Shown piece by piece: positions 23,601 through 36,699 of a stretch of 64,000 nucleotides of DNA. Source of the stretch: Sepiola atlantica (taxonomy: Eukaryota > Mollusca > Cephalopoda > Sepiida > Sepiolidae); NCBI GenBank assembly GCA_963556195.1, contig OY744517.1, positions 83,155,214 to 83,219,213 on the forward strand, written 5' to 3'. Every line of letters starts with the position of its first letter. Within the stretch, counting starts at the first letter, position 1. Both the position numbers and the translations under genes were made by a program. Under the pieces are notes generated by a model, which had not been told where the DNA came from, ran no database searches, and saw only the letters and a list, made by a program, of their open reading frames with translations.

Positions 23601-26600
23601 TATTATTATTAACTTTCTTATTTCTATTTGGATGGTTGCCATTAGAGATTGAGTTATTATTATTAACTTTCTTATTTCTATTTGGATGGTTGCCATTAGA
23701 GATTGAGTTATTATTATTAACTTTCTTATTTCTATTTGGATGGTTGCCATTAGAGATTGAGTTATTATTATTAACTTTCTTATTTCTATTTGGATGGTTG
23801 CCATTAGAGATTGGGTTATTATTATTAACTTTCTTATTTCTATTTGGATGGTTGCCATTAGAGATTGAGTTATTATTATTAACTTTCTTATTTCTATTTG
23901 GATGGTTGCCATTAGAGATTGAGTTATTATTATTAACTTTCTTATTTCTATTTGGATGGTTGCCATTAGAGATTGAGTTATTATTATTAACTTTCTTATT
24001 TCTATTTGGATGGTTGCCATTAGAGATTGAGTTATTATTATTAACTTTCTTATTTCTATTTGGATGGTTGCCATTAGAGATTGAGTTATTATTATTAACT
24101 TTCTTATTTCTATTTAGGTGGTTGCCATTAGAGATTGGGTTATTATTATTAACTTTCTTATTTCTATTTGGATGGTTGCCATTAGAGATTGAGTTATTAT
24201 TATTAACTTTCTTATTTCTATTTGGATGGTTGCCATTAGAGATTGAGTTATTATTATTAACTTTCTTATTTCTATTTGGATGGTTGCCATTAGAGATTGG
24301 GTTATTATTATTAACTTTCTTATTTCAATTTGGATGGTTGCCATTAGAGATTGAGTTATTATTATTAACTTTCTTATTTCTATTTGGATGGTTGCCATTA
24401 GAGATTGAGTTATTATTATTAACTTTCTTATTTCTATTTGGATGGTTGCCATTAGAGATTGAGTTATTATTATTAACTTTCTTATTTCTATTTGGATGGT
24501 TGCCATTAGAGATTGAGTTATTATTATTAACTTTCTTATTTCTATTTGGATGGTTGCCATTAGAGATTGAGTTATTATTATTAACTTTCTTATTTCTATT
24601 TGGATGGTTGCCATTAGAGATTGGGTTATTATTATTAACTTTCTTATTTCTATTTGGATGGTTGCCATTAGAGATTGAGTTATTATTATTAACTTTCTTA
24701 TTTCTATTTGGATGGTTGCCATTAGAGATTGAGTTATTATTATTAACTTTTTTATTTCTATTTGGATGGTTGCCATTAGAGATTGGGTTATTATTATTAA
24801 CTTTCTTATTTCTATTTGGATGGTTGCCATTAGAGATTGAGTTATTATTATTAACTTTCTTATTTCTATTTGGATGGTTGCCATTAGAGATTGGGTTATT
24901 ATTATTAACTTTCTTATTTCTATTTGGATGGTTGCCATTATAGATTGAGTTATTATTATTAACTTTCTTATTTCTATTTGGATGGTTGCCATTAGAGATT
25001 GAGTTATTATTATTAACTTTCTTATTTCTATTTGGATGGTTGCTATTAGAGATTGAGTTATTATTATTAACTTTCTTATTTCTATTTGGATAGTTGCCAT
25101 TAGAGATTGAGTTATTATTATTAACTTTCTTATTTCTATTTGGATGGTTGCCATTAGAGATTGGGTTATTATTATTAACTTTCTTATTTCTATTAGGATG
25201 GTTGCCATTAGAGATTGAGTTATTATTATTAACTTTCTTATTTCTATTTGGATGGTTGCCATTAGAGATTGAGTTATTACTATTAACTTTCTTATTTCTA
25301 TTTGGATGGTTGCCATTAGAGATTGAGTTATTATTATTAACTTTCTTATTTCTATTTGGATGGTTACCATTAGAGATTGGGTTATTATTATTAACTTTCT
25401 TATTTCTATTTGGATGGTTGCCATTAGAGATTGAGTTATTATTATTAACTTTTTTATTTCTATTTGGATGGTTGCCATTAGAGATTGGGTTATTATTATT
25501 AACTTTCTTATTTCTATTTGGATGGTTGCCATTAGAGATTGAGTTATTATTATTAACTTTCTTATTTCTATTTGGATGGTTGCCATTAGAGATTGGGTTA
25601 TTATTATTAACTTTCTTATTTCTATTTGGATGGTTGCCATTATAGATTGAGTTATTATTATTAACTTTCTTATTTCTATTTGGATGGTTGCCATTAGAGA
25701 TTGAGTTATTATTATTAACTTTCTTATTTCTATTTGGATGGTTGCTATTAGAGATTGAGTTATTATTATTAACTTTCTTATTTCTATTTGGATAGTTGCC
25801 ATTAGAGATTGAGTTATTATTATTAACTTTCTTATTTCTATTTGGATGGTTGCCATTAGAGATTGGGTTATTATTATTAACTTTCTTATTTCTATTAGGA
25901 TGGTTGCCATTAGAGATTGAGTTATTATTATTAACTTTCTTATTTCTATTTGGATGGTTGCCATTAGAGATTGAGTTATTACTATTAACTTTCTTATTTC
26001 TATTTGGATGGTTGCCATTAGAGATTGAGTTATTATTATTAACTTTCTTATTTCTATTTGGATGGTTACCATTAGAGATTGGGTTATTATTATTAACTTT
26101 CTTATTTCTATTTGGATGGTTGCCATTAGAGATTGAGTTATTATTATTAACTTTCTTATTTCTATTTGGATGGTTGCCATTAGAGATTGAGTTATTATTA
26201 TTAACTTTTTTATTTCTATTTGGATGGTTGCCATTAGAGATTGGGTTATTATTATTAACTTTCTTATTTCTATTTGGATGGTTGCCATTAGAGATTGAGT
26301 TATTATTATTAACTTTCTTATTTCTATTTGGATGGTTGCCATTAGAGATTGAGTTATTATTATTAACTTTCTTATTTCTATTTGGATGGTTGCCATTAGA
26401 GATTGAGTTATTATTATTAACTTTCTTATTTCTATTTGGATGGTTGCCATTAGAGATTGGGTTATTATTATTAACTTTCTTATTTCTATTTGGATGGTTG
26501 CCATTAGAGATTGAGTTATTATTATTAACTTTCTTATTTCTATTTGGATGGTTGCCATTAGAGATTGAGTTATTATTATTAACTTTCTTATTTCTATTTG

Positions 26601-29600
26601 GATGGTTGCCATTAGAGATTGAGTTATTATTATTAACTTTCTTATTTCTATTTGGATGGTTGCCATTAGAGATTGAGTTATTATTATTAACTTTCTTATT
26701 TCTATTTGGATGGTTGCCATTAGAGATTGAGTTATTATTATTAACTTTCTTATTTCTATTTAGGTGGTTGCCATTAGAGATTGAATTATTATTATTAACT
26801 TTCTTATTTCTATTTGGATGGTTGCCATTAGAGATTGAGTTATTATTATTAACTTTCTTATTTCTATTTGGATGGTTGCCATTAGAGATTGAGTTATTAT
26901 TATTAACTTTCTTATTTCTATTTGGATGGTTGCCATTAGAGATTGGGTTATTATTATTAACTTTCTTATTTCTATTTGGATGGTTGCCATTAGAGATTGA
27001 GTTATTATTATTAACTTTCTTATTTCTATTTGGATGGTTGCCATTAGAGATTGAGTTATTATTATTAACTTTCTTATTTCTATTTGGATGGTTGCCATTA
27101 GAGATTGAGTAATTATTATTAACTTTCTTATTTCTATTTGGATGGTTGCCATTAGAGATTGAGTTATTATTATTAACTTTCTTATTTCTATTTGGATGGT
27201 TGCCATTAGAGATTGAGTTATTATTATTAACTTTCTTATTTCTATTTGGATGGTTGCCATTAGAGATTGGGTTATTATTATTAACTTTCTTATTTCTATT
27301 TGGATGGTTGCCATTAGAGATTGAGTTATTATTATTAACTTTCTTATTTCTATTTGGATGGTTGCCATTAGAGATTGAGTTATTATTATTAACTTTTTTA
27401 TTTCTATTTGGATGGTTGCCATTAGAGATTGGGTTATTATTATTAACTTTCTTATTTCTATTTGGATGGTTGCCATTAGAGATTGAGTTATTATTATTAA
27501 CTTTCTTATTTCTATTTGGATGGTTGCCATTAGAGATTGGGTTATTATTATTAACTTTCTTATTTCTATTTGGATGGTTGCCATTAGAGATTGAGTTATT
27601 ATTATTAACTTTCTTATTTCTATTTGGATGGTTGCCATTAGAGATTGAGTTATTATTATTAACTTTCTTATTTCTATTTGGATGGTTGCTATTAGAGATT
27701 GAGTTATTATTATTAACTTTCTTATTTCTATTTGGATAGTTGCCATTAGAGATTGAGTTATTATTATTAACTTTCTTATTTCTATTTGGATGGTTGCCAT
27801 TAGAGATTGGGTTATTATTATTAACTTTCTTATTTCTATTAGGATGGTTGCCATTAGAGATTGAGTTATTATTATTAACTTTCTTATTTCTATTTGGATG
27901 GTTGCCATTAGAGATTGAGTTATTATTATTAACTTTCTTATTTCTATTTGGATGGTTGCCATTAGAGATTGAGTTATTATTATTAACTTTCTTATTTCTA
28001 TTTGGATGGTTACCATTAGAGATTGGGTTATTATTATTAACTTTCTTATTTCTATTTGGATGGTTGCCATTAGAGATTGAGTTATTATTATTAACTTTCT
28101 TATTTCTATTTGGATGGTTGCCATTAGAGATTGAGTTATTATTATTAACTTTCTTATTTCTATTTGGATGGTTGCCATTAGAGATTGGGTTATTATTATT
28201 AACTTTCTTATTTCTATTTGGATAGTTGCCATTAGAGATTGAGTTATTATTATTAACTTTCTTATTTCTATTTGGATGGTTGCCATTAGAGATGTAGTTA
28301 TTATTATTACCTTTCTTATTTCTATTTGGATGGTTGCCATTAGAGATTGAGTTATTATTATTAACTTTCTTATTTCTATTTGGATGGTTGCCATTAGAGA
28401 TTGAGTTATTATTATTAACTTTTATATTTCTATTTGGATGGTTGCCATTAGAGATTGAGTTATTATTATTAACTCTCTTATTTCTATTTGGATGGTTGCC
28501 ATTAGAGATTGAGTTATTATTATTAACTTTCTTATTTCTATTTGGATGGTTGCCATTAGAGATTGAGTTATTATTATTAACTTTCTTATTTCTATTTGGA
28601 TGGTTGCCATTAGAGATTGAGTTATTATTATTAACTTTCTTATTTCTATTTGGATGGTTGCCATTAGAGATTGAGTTATTATTATTAACTTTCTTATTTC
28701 TATTTGGATGGTTGCCATTAGAGATTGAGTTATTATTATTAACTTTCTTATTTCTATTTGGATGGTTGCCATTAGAGATTGAGTTATTATTATTAACTTT
28801 CTTATTTCTATTTGGATGGTTGCCATTAGAGATTGAGTTATTATTATTAACTTTCTTATTTCTATTTGGATGGTTGCCATTAGAGATTGAGTTATTATTA
28901 TTAACTTTCTTATTTCTATTTGGATGGTTGCCATTAGAGATTGAGTTATTATTATTAACTTTCTTATTTCTATTTGGATGGTTGCCATTAGAGATTGAGT
29001 TATTATTATTAACTTTCTTATTTCTATTTGGATGGTTGCCATTAGAGATCGAGTTATTATTATTAACTTTCTTATTTCTATTTGGATGGTTTCCATTAGA
29101 GATCGAGTTATTATTATTAACTTTCTTATTTCTATTTGGATGGTTGCCATTAGAGATTGAGTTATTATTATTAACTTTCTTATTTCTATTTAGATGGTTG
29201 CTATTAGAGATTGAGTTATTATTATTAACTTTCTTATTTCTATTTGGATGGTTGCCATTAGAGATTGAGTTATTATTATTAACTTTCTTATTTCTATTTG
29301 GATGGTTGCCATTAGAGATTGAGTTATTATTATTAACTTTCTTATTTCTATTTGGATGGTTGCCATTAGAGATTGAGTTATTATTATTAACTTTCTTATT
29401 TCTATTTGGATGGTTGCCATTAGAGATTGAGTTATTATTATTAACTTTCTTATTTCTATTTGGATGGTTGCCATTAGAGATTGAGTTATTATTATTAACT
29501 TTCTTATTTCTATTTGGATGGTTGCCATTAGAGATTGAGTTATTATTATTAACTTTTTTATTTCTATTTGGATGGTTGCCATTAGAGATTGGGTTATTAT

Positions 29601-32600
29601 TATTAACTTTCTTATTTCTATTTGGATGGTTGCCATTAGAGATTGAGTTATTATTATTAACTTTCTTATTTCTATTTGGATGGTTGCCATTAGAGATTGG
29701 GTTATTATTATTAACTTTCTTATTTCTATTTGGATGGTTGCCATTAGAGATTGAGTTATTATTATTAACTTTCTTATTTCTATTTGGATAGTTGCCATTA
29801 GAGATTGAGTTATTATTATTAACTTTCTTATTTCTATTTGGATGGTTGCCATTAGAGATTGGGTTATTATTATTAACTTTCTTATTTCTATTAGGATGGT
29901 TGCCATTAGAGATTGAGTTATTATTATTAACTTTCTTATTTCTATTTGGATGGTTGCCATTAGAGATTGAGTTATTATTATTAACTTTCTTATTTCTATT
30001 TGGATGGTTGCCATTAGAGATTGAGTTATTATTATTAACTTTCTTATTTCTATTTGGATGGTTACCATTAGAGATTGGGTTATTATTATTAACTTTCTTA
30101 TTTCTATTTGGATGGTTGCCATTAGAGATTGAGTTATTATTATTAACTTTCTTATTTCTATTTGGATGGTTGCCATTAGAGATTGAGTTATTATTATTAA
30201 CTTTCTTATTTCTATTTGGATGGTTGCCATTAGAGATTGGGTTATTATTATTAACTTTCTTATTTCTATTTGGATTGTTGCCATTAGAGATTGAGTTATT
30301 ATTATTAACTTTCTTATTTCTATTTGGATGGTTGCCATTAGAGATTGAGTTATTATTATTACCTTTCTTATTTCTATTTGGATGGTTGCCATTAGAGATT
30401 GAGTTATTATTATTAACTTTCTTATTTCTATTTGGATGGTTGCCATTAGAGATTGAGTTATTATTATTAACTTTCTTATTTCTATTTGGATGGTTGCCAT
30501 TAGAGATTGAGTTATTATTATTTACTTTCTTATTTCTATTTGGATGGTTGCCATTAGAGGTTCAGTTATTATTATTAACTTTCTTATTTCTATTTGGATG
30601 GTTGCCATTAGAGATTGAGTTATTATTATTAACTTTCTTATTTCTATTTGGATGGTTGCCATTAGAGATTGAGTTATTATTATTAACTTTCTTATTTCTA
30701 TTTGGATGGTTGCCATTAGAGATTGAGTTATTATTATTAACTTTCTTATTTCTATTTGGATGGTTGCCATTAGAGATTGAGTTATTATTATTAACTTTCT
30801 TATTTCTATTTGGATGGTTGCCATTAGAGATTGAGTTATTATTATTAACTTTCTTATTTCTATTTGGATGGTTGCCATTAGAGATTGAGTTATTATTATT
30901 AACTTTCTTAATTCTATTTGGATGGTTGCCATTAGAGATTGAGTTATTATTATTAACTTTCTTATTTCTATTTGGATGGTTGCCATTAGAGATTGAGTTA
31001 TTATTATTAACTTTCTTATTTCTATTTGGATGGTTGCCATTAGAGATTGAGTTATTATTATTAACTTTCTTATTTCTATTTGGATGGTTGCCATTAGAGA
31101 TTGAGTTATTATTATTAACTTTCTTAATTCTATTTGGATGGTTGCTATTAGAGATTGAGTTATTATTATTAACTTTCTTATTTCTATTTGGATGGTTGCC
31201 ATTAGAGATTGAGTTATTATTATTAACTTTCTTATTTCTATTTGGATGGTTGCCATTAGAGATTGAGTTATTATTATTAACTTTCTTATTTCTATTTGGA
31301 TGGTTGCCATTAGAGATTGAGTTATTATTATTAACTTTCTTATTTCTATTTGGATGGTTGCCATTAGAGATTGAGTTATTATTATTAACTTTCTTATTTC
31401 TATTTGGATGGTTGCCATTAGAGATTGAGTTATTATTATTAACTTTCTTATTTCTATTTGGATGGTTGCCATTAGAGATTGGGTTATTATTATTAACTTT
31501 CTTATTTCTATTTGGATGGTTGCCATTAGAGATTGAGTTATTATTATTAACTTATTTCTATTTGGATGGTTGCTATTAGAGATTGAGTTATTATTATTAA
31601 CTTTCTTATTTCTATTTGGATGGTTGCCATTAGAGATTGAGTTATTATTATTAACTTTCTTATTTCTATTTGGATGGTTGCCATTAGAGATTGAGTTATT
31701 ATTATTAACTTTCTTATTTCTATTTGGATGGTTGCCATTAGAGATTGAGTTATTATTATTAACTTTCTTATTTCTATTTGGATGGTTGCCATTAGAGATT
31801 GAGTTATTATTATTAACTTTCTTATTTCTATTTGGATGGTTGCCATTAGAGATTGAGTTATTATTATTAACTTTCTTATTTCTATTTGGATGGTTGCCAT
31901 TAGAGATTCAGTTATTATTATTAACTTTCTTATTTCTATTTGGATGGTTGCCATTAGAGATTGAGTTATTATTATTAACTTTCTTATTTCTATTTGGATG
32001 GTTGCCATTAGAGATTGAGTTATTATTATTAACTTTCTTATTTCTATTTGGATGGTTGCCATTAGAGATTGAGTTATTATTATTAACTTTCTTATTTCTA
32101 TTTGGATGGTTGCCATTAGAGATTGAGTTATTATTATTAACTTTCTTATTTCTATTTGGATGGTTGCCATTAGAGATTGAGTTATTATTATTAACTTTCT
32201 TATTTCTATTTGGATGGTTGCCATTAGAGATTGAGTTATTATTATTAACTTTCTTATTTCTATTTGGATGGTTGCCATTAGAGATTGAGTTATTATTATT
32301 AACTTTCTTATTTCTATTTGGATGGTTGCCATTAGAGATTGAGTTATTATTATTAACTTTCTTATTTCTATTTAGATGGTTGCTATTAGAGATTGAGTTA
32401 TTATTATTAACTTTCTTATTTCTATTTGGATGGTTGCCATTAGAGATTGAGTTATTATTATTAACTTTCTTATTTCTATTTGGATGGTTGCCATTAGAGA
32501 TTGAGTTATTATTATTAACTTTCTTATTTCTATTTGGATGGTTGCCATTAGAGATTGAGTTATTATTATTAACTTTCTTATTTCTATTTGGATGGTTGCC

Positions 32601-34247
32601 ATTAGAGATTGAGTTATTATTATTAACTTTCTTATTTCTATTTGGATGGTTGCCATTAGAGATCGAGTTATTATTATTAACTTTCTTATTTCTATTTTGA
32701 TGGTTGCTATTAGAGATTGAGTTATTATTATTAACTTTCTTATTTCTATTTGGATGGTTGCCATTAGAGATTGAGTTATTATTATTAACTTTCTTATTTC
32801 TATTTGGATGGTTGCCATTAGAGATTGAGTTATTATTATTAACTTTCTTATTTCTATTTGGATGGTTGCCATTAGAGATTGAGTTATTATTATTAACTTT
32901 CTTATTACTATTTGGATGGTTGCCATTAGAGATTGAGTTATTATTATTAACTTTCTTATTTCTATTTGGATGGTTGCCATTAGAGATTGAGTTATTATTA
33001 TTAACTTTCTTATTTCTATTTGGATGGTTGCCATTAGAGATTGAGTTATTATTATTAACTTTCTTATTTCTATTTGGATGGTTGCCATTAGAGATTGAGT
33101 TATTATTATTAACTTTCTTATTTCTATTTGGATGGTTGCCATTAGAGATTGAGTTATTATTATTAACTTTCTTATTTCTATTTGGATGGTTGCCATTAGA
33201 GATTGAGTTATTATTATTAACTTTCTTATTTCTATTTGGATGGTTGCCATTAGAGATTGAGTTATTATTATTAACTTTCTTATTTCTATTTGGATGGTTG
33301 CCATTAGAGATTGAGTTATTATTATTAACTTTCTTATTTCTATTTGGATGGTTGCCATTAGAGATTGAGTTATTATTATTAACTTTCTTATTTCTATTTG
33401 GATGGTTGCCATTAGAGATTGAGTTATTATTATTAACTTTCTTATTTCTATTTGGATGGTTGCCATTAGAGATCGAGTTATTATTATTAACTTTCTTCTT
33501 TCTATTTGGATGGTTGCCATTAGAGATTGAGTTATTATTATTAACTTTCTTATTTCTATTTGGATGGTTGCCATTAGAGATTGAGTTATTATTATTAACT
33601 TTCTTATTTCTATTTAGATGGTTGCTATTAGAGATTGAGTTATTATTATTAACTTTCTTATTTCTATTTGGATGGTTGCCATTAGAGATTGAGTTATTAT
33701 TATTAACTTTCTTATTTCTATTTGGATGGTTGCCATTAGAGATTGAGTTATTATTATTAACTTTCTTATTTCTATTTGGATGGTTGCCATTAGAGATTGA
33801 GTTATTATTATTAACTTTCTTATTTCTATTTGGATGGTTGCCATTAGAGATTGAGTTGTTATTATTATTATTAACTTTCTTATTTCTATTTGGATGGTTG
33901 CCATTAGAGATTGAGTTATTATTATTAACTTTCTTATTTCTATTTGGATGGTAGCCATTAGAGATTGGGTTATTATTATTAACTTTCTTATTTCTATTTG
34001 GATGGTTGCCATTAGAGATTGAGTTATTATTATTAACTTTCTTATTTCTATTTGGATGGTTGCCATTAGAGATTGAGTTATTATTATTAACTTTCTTATT
34101 TCTATTTGGATGGTTGCCATTAGAGATTGAGTTATTATTATTAACTTTCTTATTTCTATTTGGATGGTTGCCATTAGAGATTGAGTTATTATTATTAACT
34201 TTCTTATTTCTATTTGGATGGTTGTCATTAGAGTTTGGGTTATTACT
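17662..34247. repeat. 54-bp satellite array, about 307 copies (16.6 kb)
   Basis: The consensus starts CTTTCTTATTTCTATTTGGA, continues TGGTTGCCATTAGAGATTGA and ends GTTATTATTATTAA. By count it is 27 T, 13 A, 9 G and 5 C on the plus strand. Copies are nearly identical. The commonest variant has GGG or GGC for the GAG in ATTGAG. Frame is lost at about 31550 (4-bp loss), and about 33857 gains 6 bp. As 54 is 18 codons, both strands stay open for hundreds of codons: WLPLEIELLLLTFLFLFG on plus and MATIQIEIRKLIIITQSL on minus. Shared marker variants at about 21093, 25089, 25791, 27735 and 29787 reveal block duplication. It is intronic and presumed non-coding. Confidence 0.97.
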
Positions 34248-34489
34248 ATTTCTTGTGGTTATATTATTGTTCTTCTTAGTGTCATTTTTATTGTTGCATT
34301 TTGTTTTTATTTTTCATCTACTGCTCTCGTTTCGTATTTTGTTATTGTGTGCTTTAATTATTATTTCTAATTGTTTGCAGTAACTGTAGGACAGTTTTAA
34401 GTTATTTTATTAAATATGCTGTGCAAAGGATTAGTTATGAGAAAGTGTTTCTCGATGAGATTTAAGAAATGTCAAGTTTAGGTTTTAGC
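34248..34489. other. Flank between the 54-bp array and an RT relic
   Basis: The first 130 bases remain T-rich and resemble decayed array sequence before becoming ordinary AT-rich DNA. I recognise nothing else. Confidence 0.5.
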
Positions 34490-35300
34490 ATCTGGTTATA
34501 GGGTGGTGTAAACAAGATGATATTTCTCTTTCTTCTCTTTTTTTATTATAATTATTGATATTCTGTTGCATACATTTAATCTCAATATTATTATACCCAC
34601 TATCTTTTATAGCCGTGTTGTAAATGTTGCTTGACTTCTTAAATGCATTTTCGTTGCTAAGCCTATGTTCGATAGAACTAGGATTATGATTATGATTGAT
34701 TGATGCTATGATTGATGGGGGAGGTGATTGGACTTTAGGTTGACATATATTGGATTGACAATATCCTTGAGATATTACTCGTATGTATTTTTATTTAAGT
34801 TGAACGTGACATCTAAAATGTAAGTTATTTTTTATGTTAGCCAGTACTTCTACTCTTAGGCCTACTTTTTTCATTTCCATATGTGTAATTTTCTTGTAGT
34901 TTTCACCTTTGACCTTGTTGCAATCCCTAATTATAGCCAATCCATCATTTCTATATAGACCGATATCTATATTATAAAATATATTTGTGAGGGTATATAG
35001 AATATATAACCTCACAAGATCCGATGCCTCTGCAGAGTGCAAGGCACCCATAGCCAAATCAAAGGAGTTTGTCATTTTAATGTTTATTCATTGGTCATAA
35101 TTATTGATTAAAACTGATCTTCTACATTTTTTAATAATATGGATTTCACCTTGTATATATTGGTATATATCTCGGCAAACTCTACGGTGGTGTTAAAGAG
35201 TTCTTCAGATATAGATGGATAGAAATCCATGATGGGAAATATATTTACACTATAAAGGTCCTTTTTTGTTTGCTTTACAAACAAGCTAGTTAAAGAATAA
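34490..35300 (-). pseudogene. Reverse-transcriptase relic of the GLYRDDGL type
   Basis: On the minus strand, reading from 35300, FPIMDFYPSISEELF (motif A region) leads to VEFAEIYTNI. After a frame break comes the 94-codon stretch at 35075-34791, with MGALHSAEASDLVRLYIL and IGLYRNDGLAIIRD (catalytic motif, normally YRDD). Downstream come pieces resembling SNHLPH, EHRLSNENAFKKSSNIYN and KKREKKEKYHLVY, in the order expected for this family. The family is common in cnidarian and mollusc genomes and its clade name is not certain to me. The first aspartate of the catalytic pair is replaced by Asn, and frames are broken, so it is dead. Confidence 0.72.
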
Positions 35301-35870
35301 AAATTTCTGAGCAGAGGCTCAGTACTTGAAGGTTTTGGGGAATAACAGACAGACTACTTGTTATAATAATATAAGAATAATATAGGAACTTGCAGCCTGA
35401 CACCGGGTATTTCCGACCGGTGCTAATTTGCCTTTAAAGAGCTACAAAATAAAAACACAGCCGACACACATTCGTGTTTTGCCAATCCATATGCATTTTG
35501 TCTCTTTTTCATTATATATTTCCTTAAGCAACTATTAATGGATTAAGGCCTTTATCTAGCATCCGGTAAGCAGCCAATATATTAATATCTCCTCTTATTT
35601 CACTCTAGATAATGAAGGGAGGCGCGAGAGCGCTCTATCCCTTAATAGCCTTCAAAAATGGCCTATGCTGGAAATCTCATTTCTTTGATCAATCATAACT
35701 CAAAAACCAATAAACCAAATTAGTTAAAACTTTGCACAAAATTTTTATTTGATAGGTTCGATAAGTGTGTAGAATTTCAGCATCATTAGTCAAGGCAACC
35801 CAGAGATCCAGAAAGTTCAATCATGAAATCATGTTATCTGTGTGTACATACATACATATGTGCCACCCTG

Positions 35871-36141
35871 TATCTCATCAACTATTTGATGGATTTAGCT
35901 GATTTTTGGCAGAGATAGAGGTTCTAGGGTCTAGTTGATGGCATTTTAATTTCAGTTTACCATATACCTTAGTTTTCCAGAAAATTAAAAAAAAACTTTA
36001 AAATGACCAGTATTCATACACTTTATTCTATATCTTATCGACCATTTGATGGATTCAGCTGATTTTTGGCAAGGATAGAGGTTCTAGTCTCTAGTTGATG
36101 ACATTTTAATTTCAGTTTACCATATACCTTGATTAGTCAAA
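35871..36141. repeat. Two-copy imperfect tandem duplication, spacing about 158 bp
   Basis: CATTTGATGGATT(T/C)AGCTGA, then TTTTTGGCA, AGGTTCTAG and CAGTTTACCATATACCTT occur at 35871-35981 and at 36029-36141. No coding content. The stretch 35301-35870 is AT-rich and otherwise unrecognised. Confidence 0.75.
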
Positions 36142-36207
36142 CTACCAACTATATTAGTTATGGGAAGGCATTGTATTGAGGCATAGCCTTTACAAAAGTA
36201 GTGACAT

Positions 36208-36603
36208 TCCATGAAAAATGCCAGTATACTGAAATCATATGTCCTTAATAGGGTTAAGATGAAAATTCATATACACTAAATGTACAAAAGCAAGGAAATT
36301 CCAAATGTTTTTACACTTTTATTGTCATTAAGGGTATGCAAGCACGACAGGGCTATGTATTTTACTGGTAGGAATTTTTCTTCAGCGCACCTCACACACT
36401 TCATCCACTCATGCATAGAGATTTATACTGTAGTGATGTGATAGTGAAATGGTTTGGTTGATATGTAGTCATACCCTTAATTAATGATAATAGAAGTGTA
36501 AAAATTTGGGAATTTCCTTGCTTTTGTACATTTAGTGTATATGAATTTTCATCTTAACCCTATTAAGGGCATATGATTTCAGTATACTGGAATTTTTCAT
36601 GGA
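36208..36603. mobile_element. Foldback element F
   Basis: Arms 36208-36338 and 36470-36603 are reverse complements over about 131 bp. They start TCCATGAAAAATGCCAGTAT on the left and end with its complement on the right. About 131 bp of spacer separates them. AATATCTCCTCTTATTTCAC followed by TCTAGA lies immediately right of the element (36602) and also at 35584. The 1-kb interval between these 26-bp direct repeats may thus be a larger insertion or a duplication. Confidence 0.8.
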
Positions 36604-36699
36604 ATATCTCCTCTTATTTCACTCTAGAAATCTCCATGTGCATTCACACGGGATTATAACAGTACTGAACAGATGTAAGACTTCTATTCCAACCATCAT

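Noticed and set aside
17649..34383. Open frames of 180-939 codons on both strands in the 54-bp array
   Set aside because: They arise because the period is 18 codons. Frames are open on both strands at once, the plus-strand product is an implausible LLLLTFLFLFG polymer, variants create stops freely, and the array lies in a candidate intron.
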